Assembly: GCF_014764505.1 (NCBI RefSeq)
Contig: NZ_JACXWX010000023.1
Location: forward strand, 1 to 64,000
Direction: 5' to 3'
DNA: 64,000 bases
From: Phormidium tenue FACHB-886
GTDB taxonomy: Bacteria > Cyanobacteriota > Cyanobacteriia > Elainellales > Elainellaceae
This document shows positions 25,401-33,313 of this stretch, piece by piece. The position numbers were made by a program, and so were the translations under genes. Within the stretch, counting starts at the first letter, position 1. Each line of letters opens with the position of its first letter. Below the pieces are notes generated by a model that was not told the origin of the DNA, did no database searches, and saw nothing but the letters and a program-made list of their open reading frames with translations.

Positions 25401-25693
25401 CCTTGACAAATTAAATAGAGATCAGAAGAGAGATCGCCGTGGGGGTTGTACTGCCCTTGATTTGGTTCGCTTTGAACAGAATTTTGAGTTAGATTTGATA
25501 GCCTTGATTCAAAAGATAAGACCTCATCTCCGATCTGAAATTCAACTGTTTGAAATGCTCGGCTAACTTCTAAAGCTAAAGCCATATCTGTCTGTGATAG
25601 AGCTAGTAACTTAGAAAGAGCCAGGGGAGGCTTTGGAGAACTCTGAGAGGTGGAACTATCAAGATAGTCTCCGAGCTTGAGACTTCGGTTCAT
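22481..25693 (-). CDS. HetC-like peptidase-containing ABC exporter (C39, cNMP-like N-terminus)
   Basis: This 1070-residue exporter belongs to the peptidase-containing ABC transporter class. Residues about 40-280 form one or two cyclic-nucleotide-binding-like folds (DLYLICQGRVRLL, TFGADSLFEAAPLPYRAVA). The C39 cysteine peptidase spans about 360-490 with Cys371 (SSDCGAACLGMI), His444 (SDHYVVVY) and Asp460 (LADPARG), so it should be active. Five or six membrane helices follow (about 505-790). The ATPase has Walker A GRSGSGKST (865-873), LSGGQ (969-973), Walker B ILILDEA (989-995) and H-loop His1025. It would cleave double-glycine leaders and export the cores. The domain order matches Anabaena HetC and related cyanobacterial exporters. 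Confidence 0.9.
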   Translation of the reverse strand: MNRSLKLGDYLDSSTSQSSPKPPLALSKLLALSQTDMALALEVSRAFQTVEFQIGDEVLSFESRLSNLTQNSVQSEPNQGQYNPHGDLSSDLYLICQGRVRLLCCRSDQPRETTALLLEANETFGADSLFEAAPLPYRAVAAGTVQVARLPADKVANWLNHSLPLRELLQQQTEQRQRLIFFKTVTALRSLPSLQLKQFVSLLSQQLIPTGANLASMPNCTGHFWLRRGIVGSQQNHLKLPEIGESWGYPAEVPPLWTAQTDLSVYKLSIEDWHSATALIPALATLQEETSTQTSADRPLQPALPTPKETVSSKSSNLKSSRLGYALLSTPKAAQPQPAADPVVFPKPLNRHLLDFLERYPWIEQQSSSDCGAACLGMICRYWGKQFPLYALREQANVGRSGASLKSLASAAETLGLSARPVRASLNRLAEQKNPWIAHWESDHYVVVYQVTAKRVILADPARGRRSLSREEFQHHWTGYALLIDPTERLQNTEIKQASLTRYLAALLPYRGLAVQVILVSLLIQVFGLVTPLFTQIILDQIVVQKSLSTLNVFALGLLLFSVWGICMGSVRQYLLSYFSNRLDLTLISGFIRHTLTLPLRFFESRRVGDILTRVQENQKIQRFLIGQVVLAWLNFLTGFIYLGLMLYYNWRLTLLVLALIPPIVILTLAATPLLRKVSREIFNEAADQNSLLVEMMTGVETVKSAATERELRWRWEDHLTRQMNVQFKGQKLGIGLQTASGLINSLGSTALLWYGATLVIQDQLTIGQFVAFNMMMGYVISPVIALVNLWDELQEVLISVERLNDVFEAVPEEPVQRSLLILPSLGGAVRFEDVTFRYSEDEAQNTLQNVSFEVRPGQTVAIVGRSGSGKSTLIKLLQGLYHPNRGHVLVDGHDLRCAQLQSLRSQLGVVPQECFLFSGTVLENITLYRAEFSLKEVVEAAKLAEAHAFIQALPMGYNTKVGERGSALSGGQRQRIAIARALLGNPQILILDEATSSLDTESERRFQRNLTQIRHDRTTLVIAHRLSTVRNADNILVLDRGVLVEQGTHEDLMKIQGLYCRLAQQQLDL

Positions 25694-26157
25694 GACTTAG
25701 CCTCAGAATATTAATAGGTTTGACGCTGTTTACGATTTTTAGCTGATTATTTCTGTGAATTCGTTCCTTCTCAAACCGGAAGTACAGCAAGCGTAACGGA
25801 AATTAATCGCAGAATCAGAAGCGCAAAAAGAAGAGCGAGTCAGTTGATTTCTGACTCATTAGACAAAAACTTAGCCGCTGTTTATTGTGGATAGACGCGG
25901 ACTTACAATTAAATATTAAAACTCTCTTTGAAAAAGTCAAGTAACGGTAGCAACGTTACACAATCTTTTTAGAACTGCAGGCCAAATCGGGTCACAAAAC
26001 TTATTGGTGTGATAGATGGCTCAACCTACGAGAGCAAATGTCCTATTCCGTTGCGCTTCGAGTTCTACTCTTAATCAGCTGTTCAAGGTGATTTGAATTT
26101 GTTGAAAAGATAACAGCTATTTCATTTTTGCACTGCTGCCGCATATAGAGACAGCAA

Positions 26158-26189
26158 CGCGGATTTCAACAGCGCTGTTAAAATCCGCG
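26158..26189. repeat. 32-bp near-perfect palindrome
   Basis: CGCGGATTTCAACAGCGCTGTTAAAATCCGCG differs from its reverse complement only at one symmetric pair. There is no adjacent T-run on either strand. It lies between the UBP-finger gene and the HetC-like gene, both on the minus strand. The remaining 25694-26285 sequence is AT-rich and should contain the promoter of the HetC-like gene, but I cannot point to it. Confidence 0.5.
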
Positions 26190-26285
26190 TATATAGGAAG
26201 AGGTGCGATCAGAGCTATTTACTGTTGCGTTTGCTACATCTGTTACTGTTACCTTGGAGAGAAGCAAATTTAAGTCGTGCTGCCT

Positions 26286-26561
26286 TCAATAGTTCTTGCG
26301 TTGCTCATCAATAAAACACCACAGCCATTGTTCTCCGAGCTCCGCTGAGCTAATCACCGAATGTCCGGTTTCTTCAAAATGGCGACGCGCATGTTGATGC
26401 TTAGAAGAATCACAGCACAGCATCTTACCGCAAGTTTGACAAATACGCAGATGCACCCATTGACTATTAATCCGAATGCACTCTTCACAGCGAAAAATAG
26501 GATAGTTTGCTTTAGAAATTAAGGTCGCTACAGTTAGATCGTTGAGGTGTTGGCAGCTCAT
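26286..26561 (-). CDS. UBP-type zinc-finger protein
   Basis: This 91-residue protein consists almost entirely of a ZnF-UBP fold. Ligands visible in order are C3/H5 (SCQHL), C25 and C28 (CEECI), C40 and C43 (ICQTCG), C49/C50, and the HQHARRHFEETGH cluster of histidines. In eukaryotes this fold binds the free C-terminus of ubiquitin. Bacterial stand-alone versions exist but their partner is unknown. The start follows a clear ATG. The neighbours give no hint about function. Confidence 0.8.
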   Translation of the reverse strand: MSCQHLNDLTVATLISKANYPIFRCEECIRINSQWVHLRICQTCGKMLCCDSSKHQHARRHFEETGHSVISSAELGEQWLWCFIDEQRKNY

Positions 26562-27046
26562 AAGCTTTTGGAGGTAGTTTTTCGAGCTTAATTAGTTTAG
26601 CCTGTCATGCTCATCTTCTGTAAATGCATGTACAAGCTGTCTTTGCTTCTCTCAAAGGCTGTTCGAAAAATGTCAAAGGTTCCGTATTGCCCCCGAAGTT
26701 TCCCAAAATTGAAGGGTTTTCGATCTAGATCCTGCTCCAAGTCTTCCCAAATCAAGAAACCTGAGGCAAGGTCGGGTGATGCTTACGACTTTTCAAGCAT
26801 CTTCTAAAACTGTGTATCTTTGAGTACCCTTTTTATCTTGAGACCTTTAGACTTTTGATACAGGACCTACCCAGCGGTATCCCTCAAAAGTTTGAAGAGT
26901 GAATGGTCTGTAGCCATTAGGATGAACAAATAAATGTAAGGACCGGGCTTAAAACTGTCCTTTCAGCGAACAATGCTTAGAAGGTTTCTAGATTTGGTGC
27001 TTTCTAAGCTTTACATGAAGTAATCCACTAACATCTACAGGAATCT
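26562..27046. other. Intergenic, 485 bases
   Basis: This is the divergent region between the UBP-finger gene and the oxidoreductase. Short open frames here lack coding features. No promoter could be assigned with confidence. Confidence 0.4.
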
Positions 27047-28183
27047 ATGACGTATTCTGCTCAAAATATTTCTCCTGACCGCAACCGTAAAATTCGATAT
27101 GCTGTTGTGGGTCTCGGTTGGTTTGCTCAAGCTAGCGCTATGCCTTCTTTTGAACATGCTGAGAATTCTGAATTAGTCGCTTTGGTTTCCGACGATCCCA
27201 CTAAACGGGAAGAACTAGGGAAACAATACAACATTCAAGATACCTATTCTTATGAACAATACGAAGATTGTTTGAGAAGCGGTAAGGTAGATGCAGTTTA
27301 TATTGCTTTGCCTAATCATTTGCACTGTGAGTATACAGTTCGTGCTGCAAAGGCAGGTATTCATGTGCTTTGTGAAAAGCCAATGGCAGTTACTCCAGAT
27401 GAATGCCAAACAATGATGCAAGCTGCAAAAGATAATCAGGTCAAACTGATGATCGCTTACCGCTTGCATTTAGAAGAAGCCAACTTGCAGGCAGTTGAGA
27501 CGGTGCAATCTGGTAATCTTGGCGAACCTCGGATTTTTAACTCTGTTTTTACTCAGCAAACTAAGGAAGGTAATATTCGTCTCCGTAAGGAAACGGGTGG
27601 TGGCACAATCAGCGATATTGGCATCTATTGCATCAATGCTGCTCGCTATTTATTTCAGGCTGAACCGATCGAAGTGTTCGCTACCAGTGCCAACAATGGA
27701 GAAGAGCGCTTTAGCGAAATAGATGAAATGACCACTGCCATTATGCGCTTTCCTGCCGATCGATTGGCAACGTTTACCTGTAGCTTCGGCGCATCGACAG
27801 TTTCCCATTATCAGGTTGTAGGAACGAAAGGTGATTTGCGAGTTGATCCGGCTTATAGTACTCAAGGTGAGATCAAGCATACCCTAACGATCGAAGGTGA
27901 AAAGCAAGAGCGATCGTTTGAATCGCACGACCAGCTTGCCGCCGAATTTGTTTACTTCTCTGACTGCATCTTGCAGGATAAAGACCCAGAGCCATCGAGT
28001 GAGGAAGGGTTGATCGATGTTCAGATTATCTGTGCGCTAGAAGATTCGATCAAGACAGGCAGTTTTGTTCAGCTTGATAATTTAGAGCGCGATCGACGAC
28101 CCACCGAGGCTCAAACGATTAATCGTCCGCCTTTACAAGAGCAGCCAGATCTGATTCATGCTGAACCTGCTGCAAAATCATAG
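27047..28183 (+). CDS. Gfo/Idh/MocA-family NAD(P)-dependent oxidoreductase
   Basis: This 378-residue cytoplasmic dehydrogenase has an N-terminal Rossmann fold (VVGLGWFAQASAMPSF, about 20-36), the family motif CEKPMAVTPDE (about 109-119) with its catalytic-type Lys, and a C-terminal substrate-binding domain (GGGTISDIGIYCINAARY, about 184-201). It resembles glucose-fructose oxidoreductase and other sugar dehydrogenases. The actual sugar or inositol substrate is unknown. The final 40 residues are polar and disordered. It is single, with a strong bidirectional terminator after it. Confidence 0.85.
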   Translation: MTYSAQNISPDRNRKIRYAVVGLGWFAQASAMPSFEHAENSELVALVSDDPTKREELGKQYNIQDTYSYEQYEDCLRSGKVDAVYIALPNHLHCEYTVRAAKAGIHVLCEKPMAVTPDECQTMMQAAKDNQVKLMIAYRLHLEEANLQAVETVQSGNLGEPRIFNSVFTQQTKEGNIRLRKETGGGTISDIGIYCINAARYLFQAEPIEVFATSANNGEERFSEIDEMTTAIMRFPADRLATFTCSFGASTVSHYQVVGTKGDLRVDPAYSTQGEIKHTLTIEGEKQERSFESHDQLAAEFVYFSDCILQDKDPEPSSEEGLIDVQIICALEDSIKTGSFVQLDNLERDRRPTEAQTINRPPLQEQPDLIHAEPAAKS

Positions 28184-28242
28184 AAGGTTTTAGCACGAAA
28201 GTTTTAGCACAAAAGAATTTCTGTTTAAGGAGACCCTCAGCG

Positions 28243-28278
28243 AAAACCGCACCTGGGCAATCGCCCAGGTGCGGTTTT
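28243..28278. terminator. Bidirectional rho-independent terminator
   Basis: AAAACCGCACCTGGGC (28243-28258) and GCCCAGGTGCGGTTTT (28263-28278) form a perfect 16-base stem with a 4-base loop and T4 on both strands. It separates convergent genes. Confidence 0.85.
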
Positions 28279-28300
28279 AAAGGCATATCTTTTGAGTAGA

Positions 28301-29119
28301 TTAACGTTCCTCAATGGCGTTGCCTTGTTTGCCCAGATCCAGCTCCTCTCTGCGTACCGTTTCATCCACGTTGATCAATTCGCGATCGACTTCTTTGTTG
28401 ATCCGTACTTCTTCACGCACAAAGGCTTCTTTGCGGATGTCCGGCGTTTCTTCATAGACTTCCATCCGAACAACCTCGCCACCTTGAAAAGCCGCGGCAT
28501 CAGCGGTCGTTGCGGTAGCATCGGTTGGCGTAACGCGTTCCACTACAACCCGTTCTTTCTCAACTTGTACTGAAGCCCGGACAGTCTCGGTTTCAACGCG
28601 CTTGCCGACCGCAACTTCACCAGTTTTGCGGCGGATTTTGTTAGCAACCAGGCGTTCTCCATAGAGCTTGAGATTGAGATGGTCCCGATCGTTAACGCCA
28701 TAGAGGGCGGGATCGCGGTCATACGTGTAAGTGCTGCGATCGTAGAGAGTTGCATCTGCGACACCCGTTGTCGGACGATAAACCCCTCTGACCTTCTCTT
28801 CTTGGTCGTAGTCAATGGTCATATCGCTGTCGTACTTGGGCAGCGCCTCAACTTGCTGGCGGGTTAGACCATCAGCATAGATGCGGCGATCGGCGTTGTT
28901 GATTCGAGCACGACCGATGGGCAGCAATACTTTTTTGCCGACGATCCAAGCACCCGTGTTGATTACGAAATAACGAAAATTGCCTTGGTCATCTACCAGC
29001 AGATCGTCAATTGATCCAACCTTATCGTTGCCGGAGTAGAGGTCGTACTCTAGCATATCTTGCCCATCAAAATGGCTCCGGTAATCGGGATCGAAATCTT
29101 TAATCTTGTGAAGTGCCAT
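28301..29119 (-). CDS. PRC-barrel plus DUF2382 stress-type protein
   Basis: This 272-residue protein has an N-terminal PRC barrel (about 15-95, YDLYSGNDKVGSIDDLLVDD, WIVGKKVLLPIG). A DUF2382 (YsnF/AvaK) domain of repeated charged beta strands follows (about 150-265, RRKTGEVAVGKRVETETVR, VEVYEETPDIRKEAFVREEV-like text). The family is linked to general stress and cell-envelope or akinete proteins, but the biochemical role is unknown. It has no signal peptide. It ends at the shared terminator with the oxidoreductase. Confidence 0.85.
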   Translation of the reverse strand: MALHKIKDFDPDYRSHFDGQDMLEYDLYSGNDKVGSIDDLLVDDQGNFRYFVINTGAWIVGKKVLLPIGRARINNADRRIYADGLTRQQVEALPKYDSDMTIDYDQEEKVRGVYRPTTGVADATLYDRSTYTYDRDPALYGVNDRDHLNLKLYGERLVANKIRRKTGEVAVGKRVETETVRASVQVEKERVVVERVTPTDATATTADAAAFQGGEVVRMEVYEETPDIRKEAFVREEVRINKEVDRELINVDETVRREELDLGKQGNAIEER

Positions 29120-30984
29120 GTTAGTTGTTGAATGTTACTACAGTTAATCGACTTGAATACTACAAACGTACATCCTCACTCCACTTCTTTTCTCCCCCAA
29201 ATGTTTGATTCGCCTGCCGCTCTATATCCGTCTAAAAGCTGAGTTATCGTTCACAGAAATACATTGAGGAAATTCTGCATTAAACGAATACAGCGCGTTA
29301 TATAGCTATCGCGGTACTACTTCGGACAGTTTTGTAGAAAATTTTGTGGAAGCGCTTCCATAGAATTGTCTTTATCTAGCCGCTGTGATGATGACTATTT
29401 CTCTTTACTACTCTAGCTAGATGAAAAATATTGGGTAGCAGCATCATTGGGTTAAGCTTGCTAACCGAGAAACTGATTGAGAATCCCAATAAGATGGAAG
29501 AAATCTTGTTCTGATAGTGACACTTCAGATACTGCCAACCAAGATTTGAGTAAACAGAAACAAATAAACGATTGAATGACAAGTTGTAAATTGTGAGACC
29601 GGTTTGTCCAACTGCTTAATGAGTGCTAACAGGAATGCTCCTGAAACTTTTCTAATAATGATTCAGTTCTTGAACTGCCAACCGCATTCAGAACGACTCA
29701 AGAGCAAGTCGTTGCATCGGATCGTCTAGGTCGAGAAGTAGGTATCGACAATCATTGAGGAGTATCCCTATGTCCCCTGGGAGATTAGGCAGCGGTTCTA
29801 TGCCCCTAAATCGGGTAAACGCACCGAGCGCCTCAAGTGGGTGTAGTCCTCCTTTAGGGCTGCGTAGTCGCACTCATATTCTCTTGAATGGATAGACTAT
29901 GACGACTATTTTGCTAAAAATACAAAATGTTGTATAATCGCTTACCCTGGTGATTATCCGCCAAACTGCGCAAATATGAATTTACTCTCAGTCAAATGGC
30001 TGATAATTGCCAGTCTCACTTTCAAAACACCTTAGGAACGGCTTAAGCTAGCACAAGACAACATTCTTTACACGCTTGCTAAAGATGGATGTGTTGTTTA
30101 ACGATCCCTAGTTTCTACGTATTTATGCCTGTTCGTAGGTACAAAGAAGTGCGTCTTGCAGCGTTCGCGCTGCTAAGGCGGGATCAGCTGAAGTGGGTGG
30201 AAGCCTTACGCCAGTTTGAATCTTTAAAGATTCAATAAAGTAGACTTCAACTTGCTGAAAGGGCAGCAAAGAGTGTAGCTGTATGACAAGTCTTACGATA
30301 TCATACTACTCAGGGTGAGTATGCGTCTATAGCGAATCCATAGATGTTTTACGCGTAATACTAGTGTAATACGGCGAGTACAGGCCAATTTTCTGCCTAA
30401 TCTCGATTTAACCCAAGTGGTCTAACCTCAATGGTTTAACCGCAGTGGTTTAACCTCAGTTGAACAGCAGCGCTTGACAAGAGCATCTACCCTACAGGCA
30501 TCTATCTCATACCCTCGTGTCCGTCAACGCAAACTCATCTCAGACAGTACCAGCGTTGTCGAGAACGTGCCATCTACTTTTTACAGTGCCTTTTATAGTG
30601 CTCAGAGTTTAATTTATCTCTGGCTGCTTCTACCAGTTCATTCAGATCGCTCAGCTATTAACTTGGAGAGCAAACAGCTCTAAAGACCTTGCTGATATAA
30701 GAAATGCTCTTCTCGGCATGAGAAGTGACTTGTGCCTGCCTTGCGGTTTGGGTAGTTACAAACGGTGTAGCTGCATCTCGATTTCCCACGTTCCGTAAAA
30801 ACTTTTGGTTAATGAAGCCACAGCGATTGTAGAAATTGCGATCGTAAGGCTTCCGCTGTTTGCTGCGTATGCTTCAGCCCCTCAGATTCAGAAGATGTTG
30901 AGAAGTACTAAATGCTTTGCCTTAGCTGGTTAAATATCCACTTATCTGCCTAGTTCTTTTTTGATCTACATCGTCTGTTAATGC
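29120..30984. other. 1.87-kb gene-poor stretch
   Basis: Several short open frames occur (for example 29688-29873 minus and 30474-30683 plus), but none has a recognisable domain, good ribosome-binding site or consistent codon pattern. A four-copy 14-bp tandem repeat lies at 30407-30462. The last 300 bases should contain the promoter of the phototaxis operon. The sequence reads like old, decayed genes. Confidence 0.4.
30407..30462. repeat. Four tandem 14-bp repeats
   Basis: Units TTTAACCCAAGTGG, TCTAACCTCAATGG, TTTAACCGCAGTGG and TTTAACCTCAGTTG follow each other without spacers. Too few and too short for CRISPR; function unknown. Confidence 0.7.
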
Positions 30985-32292
30985 ATGCTGACCCCATCTT
31001 TTATTTGCTCCACCGATCCTGCAATTGTGGTTGCTCAAATAGAGACACCTGACAAGCTGATAGATCATATTCAAACCTGCAGCCATGAACAGTTCACCGG
31101 TCGGTTAGACATCGAGAGTTTAGAACCTTTGGGACTACGGTGGAGTTTATTTTTTCGGCTCGGTCACTTCGTTTGGGCAGCTGATGAAGTTCATCCGATT
31201 CGCCGTTGGTGCCGTCAATTGTCCCAATTTTGCCCCCAACTGGTTGATACCTCTAAGCAATTGGAGGAACGATTAAATACACTCCAACATTGGAATTATG
31301 CAGCCCTAGCAGAACTTGTGAGGCAGAGAAAAATTTCTCACGAGCAGATGGCAGCTGTTGTTAAAGGCAACATCATCGAAGTTTTATTTGACATCATTCA
31401 CCTGTGGCAGCAGGAATGCCAAGGGCAAGCGGCTCAGAGGTTTCAGCTAAGCTATCGGCATATCCCTTCAGACATTGCTGCTTCAACCTCAATTTTGATT
31501 CCAGTTCAGCAGGCTTGGCAGAAAGCATTCCAAGCTTGGAATGCCTGGCAACAAAATGGTCTAATCAACTGTTCGCCAAACTTAGCGCCCGTGATTTGGG
31601 ATGCTGAAGCACTGCGGCAGCAAACTTCACTTCTGGCTTATCACAACCTGACAACTCTGGTAAACGGCGAGCGTACCTTAAGAGACTTGGGAGCCAAACT
31701 CAACCAAAACCCCTTGCCCTTGACGCTCTCGATCATGCCCTACATTCGTCGTGAGGCGATCGGTCTAGTTGAAGTTAGCGACTTAAATCCTGCCGCTTTA
31801 TCCAGCGCTGAGTCATCTCAGTCGATGGTTGGTCTTCCTCCCACGCCCCGCCCAACCCCGCCCACCAGCCCTTTGGTTGTCTATATCGATGACAGCCGGT
31901 TCGACAACATGGCAATGAATCGCATTGTAGGGCAGGTAGGCTGTCGAGTTATCAACATTCGCGACCCTGTGCAGGCACTGCCGATCCTGTTGGAGCAAAA
32001 GCCCGACCTAATTTTTTTGGATTTGCTGATGCCTGTCACCAACGGTTATGAAGTCTGCTCCCAAATTCGTCGTATCTCTGTCTTCAAAGAAACGCCGGTA
32101 ATCATTGTGACGGCTAGCGATGGCATTGTCGATCGGGTGCGGGCAAAGCTGGTTGGCTCTTCGGGGTTTATCTCGAAGCCGATCGAACCAGAAAAAGTGC
32201 TGACGGTTTTGCAGCAATACCTGCCGCTGCCATTTACCAATTCCAGTCGCTTTGAACCCAACCAAAATTATTTCTTCAACTGGCAGACTTGA
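30985..32292 (+). CDS. pixG: PatA-type response regulator (PixG/TaxP1-like)
   Basis: This 435-residue protein has an N-terminal PATAN/DUF4388-type region (about 20-280, HEQFTGRLDIES, FRLGHFVWAADEVHPIRRW) and a C-terminal receiver domain (about 297-415) with phospho-acceptor Asp346 (LIFLDLLMP) and the Lys of GFISKPIEP. It is the first gene of a cluster ordered as PatA-type regulator, CheY, CheW, receptor and CheA, the pix/tax arrangement that controls type IV pilus phototaxis in cyanobacteria. Its output is thought to act on the pilus motor. The symbol is by analogy of position and domains. Confidence 0.85.
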   Translation: MLTPSFICSTDPAIVVAQIETPDKLIDHIQTCSHEQFTGRLDIESLEPLGLRWSLFFRLGHFVWAADEVHPIRRWCRQLSQFCPQLVDTSKQLEERLNTLQHWNYAALAELVRQRKISHEQMAAVVKGNIIEVLFDIIHLWQQECQGQAAQRFQLSYRHIPSDIAASTSILIPVQQAWQKAFQAWNAWQQNGLINCSPNLAPVIWDAEALRQQTSLLAYHNLTTLVNGERTLRDLGAKLNQNPLPLTLSIMPYIRREAIGLVEVSDLNPAALSSAESSQSMVGLPPTPRPTPPTSPLVVYIDDSRFDNMAMNRIVGQVGCRVINIRDPVQALPILLEQKPDLIFLDLLMPVTNGYEVCSQIRRISVFKETPVIIVTASDGIVDRVRAKLVGSSGFISKPIEPEKVLTVLQQYLPLPFTNSSRFEPNQNYFFNWQT

Positions 32293-32329
32293 CGCCAGTT
32301 CAACTGATTTCCTTGCGCTGAGAACCCCC

Positions 32330-32698
32330 ATGACTACCGTTCTTTTAGTTGAAGACAGCCTGACCGAAACCGAACTACTCACCCGCTACCTGAAACAGGC
32401 AGGTTTAGCGGTGGTGAGTGCCACAAATTGCCAAGATGCTCAAACCAAGCTGCAGTCCCAAAGACCCGATCTGGTACTGCTTGATGTAATCTTGCCAGGA
32501 CAAAGCGGATTTGAACTGTGCCGAGAACTCAAAACAGATGCCAGCACAAAGCAAATCCCCGTTGTGATTTGTTCTACCAAAGGAACAGCAGCCGATCGGC
32601 TTTGGGGATCGATGCTGGGAGCTGATGCTTATCTTGCTAAGCCTGTAGACCAGAAGGAGTTGGTCAACCTTGTTTTGCAATTGACTGCGATTGGATAG
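32330..32698 (+). CDS. pixH: CheY-like response regulator (PixH-like)
   Basis: This 122-residue single receiver domain carries the acidic pocket LVEDS (E8, D9), phospho-acceptor Asp52 (LVLLDVILP), switch Thr/Ser (VVICSTKG) and Lys in YLAKPVD. ATG 32330 gives the normal CheY length; the upstream in-frame extension overlaps no conserved sequence. It follows the PatA-type gene by 37 bases and precedes CheW by 18. Confidence 0.9.
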   Translation: MTTVLLVEDSLTETELLTRYLKQAGLAVVSATNCQDAQTKLQSQRPDLVLLDVILPGQSGFELCRELKTDASTKQIPVVICSTKGTAADRLWGSMLGADAYLAKPVDQKELVNLVLQLTAIG

Positions 32699-32716
32699 CT
32701 ACCTCAGGAGAAGCTG

Positions 32717-33250
32717 ATGTCACCCTCGTTGGATTCAGTGCTTGCAACCATTAGCCTGCCCTCGCCGACGCTGCTGCCCGCCGATACTTGTCAGCAGGTG
32801 CTTCGCTTTGCGCTAGGTTCAGACAGCGCCATGCTGCCGCTGGCCCAAATCACAGAAATTTTCAGGGTGGATGTGATGCAGATTTTGCCTGTTCCTGAAA
32901 CGCCCAACTCTATTTTGGGTGTTTGCAACTGGCGAGGAGATATGCTCTGGCTCGTTGATCTAGACAGTCTAGTAGGATATCCCTCTCTAGTAGAGACGCA
33001 ACAAGAACAGGAATCGCTCGCTTTTATGGCAATGGTGTTGCAGGTAGACGATCAGGCGATCGGCTTAGGGGTGCGGCAAGTATACGAGATTGAACACCAT
33101 GAATTGCAAAACCTCAAGCCTGTCACACCGGGCTTATTTCCGCCCAGACTCCAGCCGTTTGTGCTGGGTGTTATTCCAGGATGTAGAGGGGCTGTCTTGG
33201 ATATCGCAGCGATTATGCAACGTCCCTTGTGGCAAAACCTTTCAGGATGA
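32717..33250 (+). CDS. pixI: CheW-like adaptor (PixI-like)
   Basis: This 177-residue CheW-domain protein (residues about 27-170; LRFALGSDSAMLPLAQITEI, ILGVCNWRGDMLWLVDL, FVLGVIPGCRGAVLDIAAI) links the receptor to the CheA kinase. AGGAGAAG precedes ATG 32717. The N-terminal 25 residues are disordered. Confidence 0.9.
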   Translation: MSPSLDSVLATISLPSPTLLPADTCQQVLRFALGSDSAMLPLAQITEIFRVDVMQILPVPETPNSILGVCNWRGDMLWLVDLDSLVGYPSLVETQQEQESLAFMAMVLQVDDQAIGLGVRQVYEIEHHELQNLKPVTPGLFPPRLQPFVLGVIPGCRGAVLDIAAIMQRPLWQNLSG

Positions 33251-33313
33251 GTTTTTTTGAACCAGTTTTTTGACTTAAACTCCTCTCCCACTGTGCGGCT
33301 CATTAAGCAGATT

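Noticed and set aside
29688-29873. A 61-codon minus-strand frame in the same gap.
   Set aside because: No start signal or similarity; the opposite strand shows equally protein-like but broken text.
30407-30462. Tandem repeats considered as a CRISPR remnant or iterons of a replication origin.
   Set aside because: No spacers between units, only four copies of 14 bases, and no cas or replication genes nearby.
30474-30683. A 69-codon plus-strand frame.
   Set aside because: No ribosome-binding site, no domain and a low-complexity start; it lies in a stretch that looks decayed.
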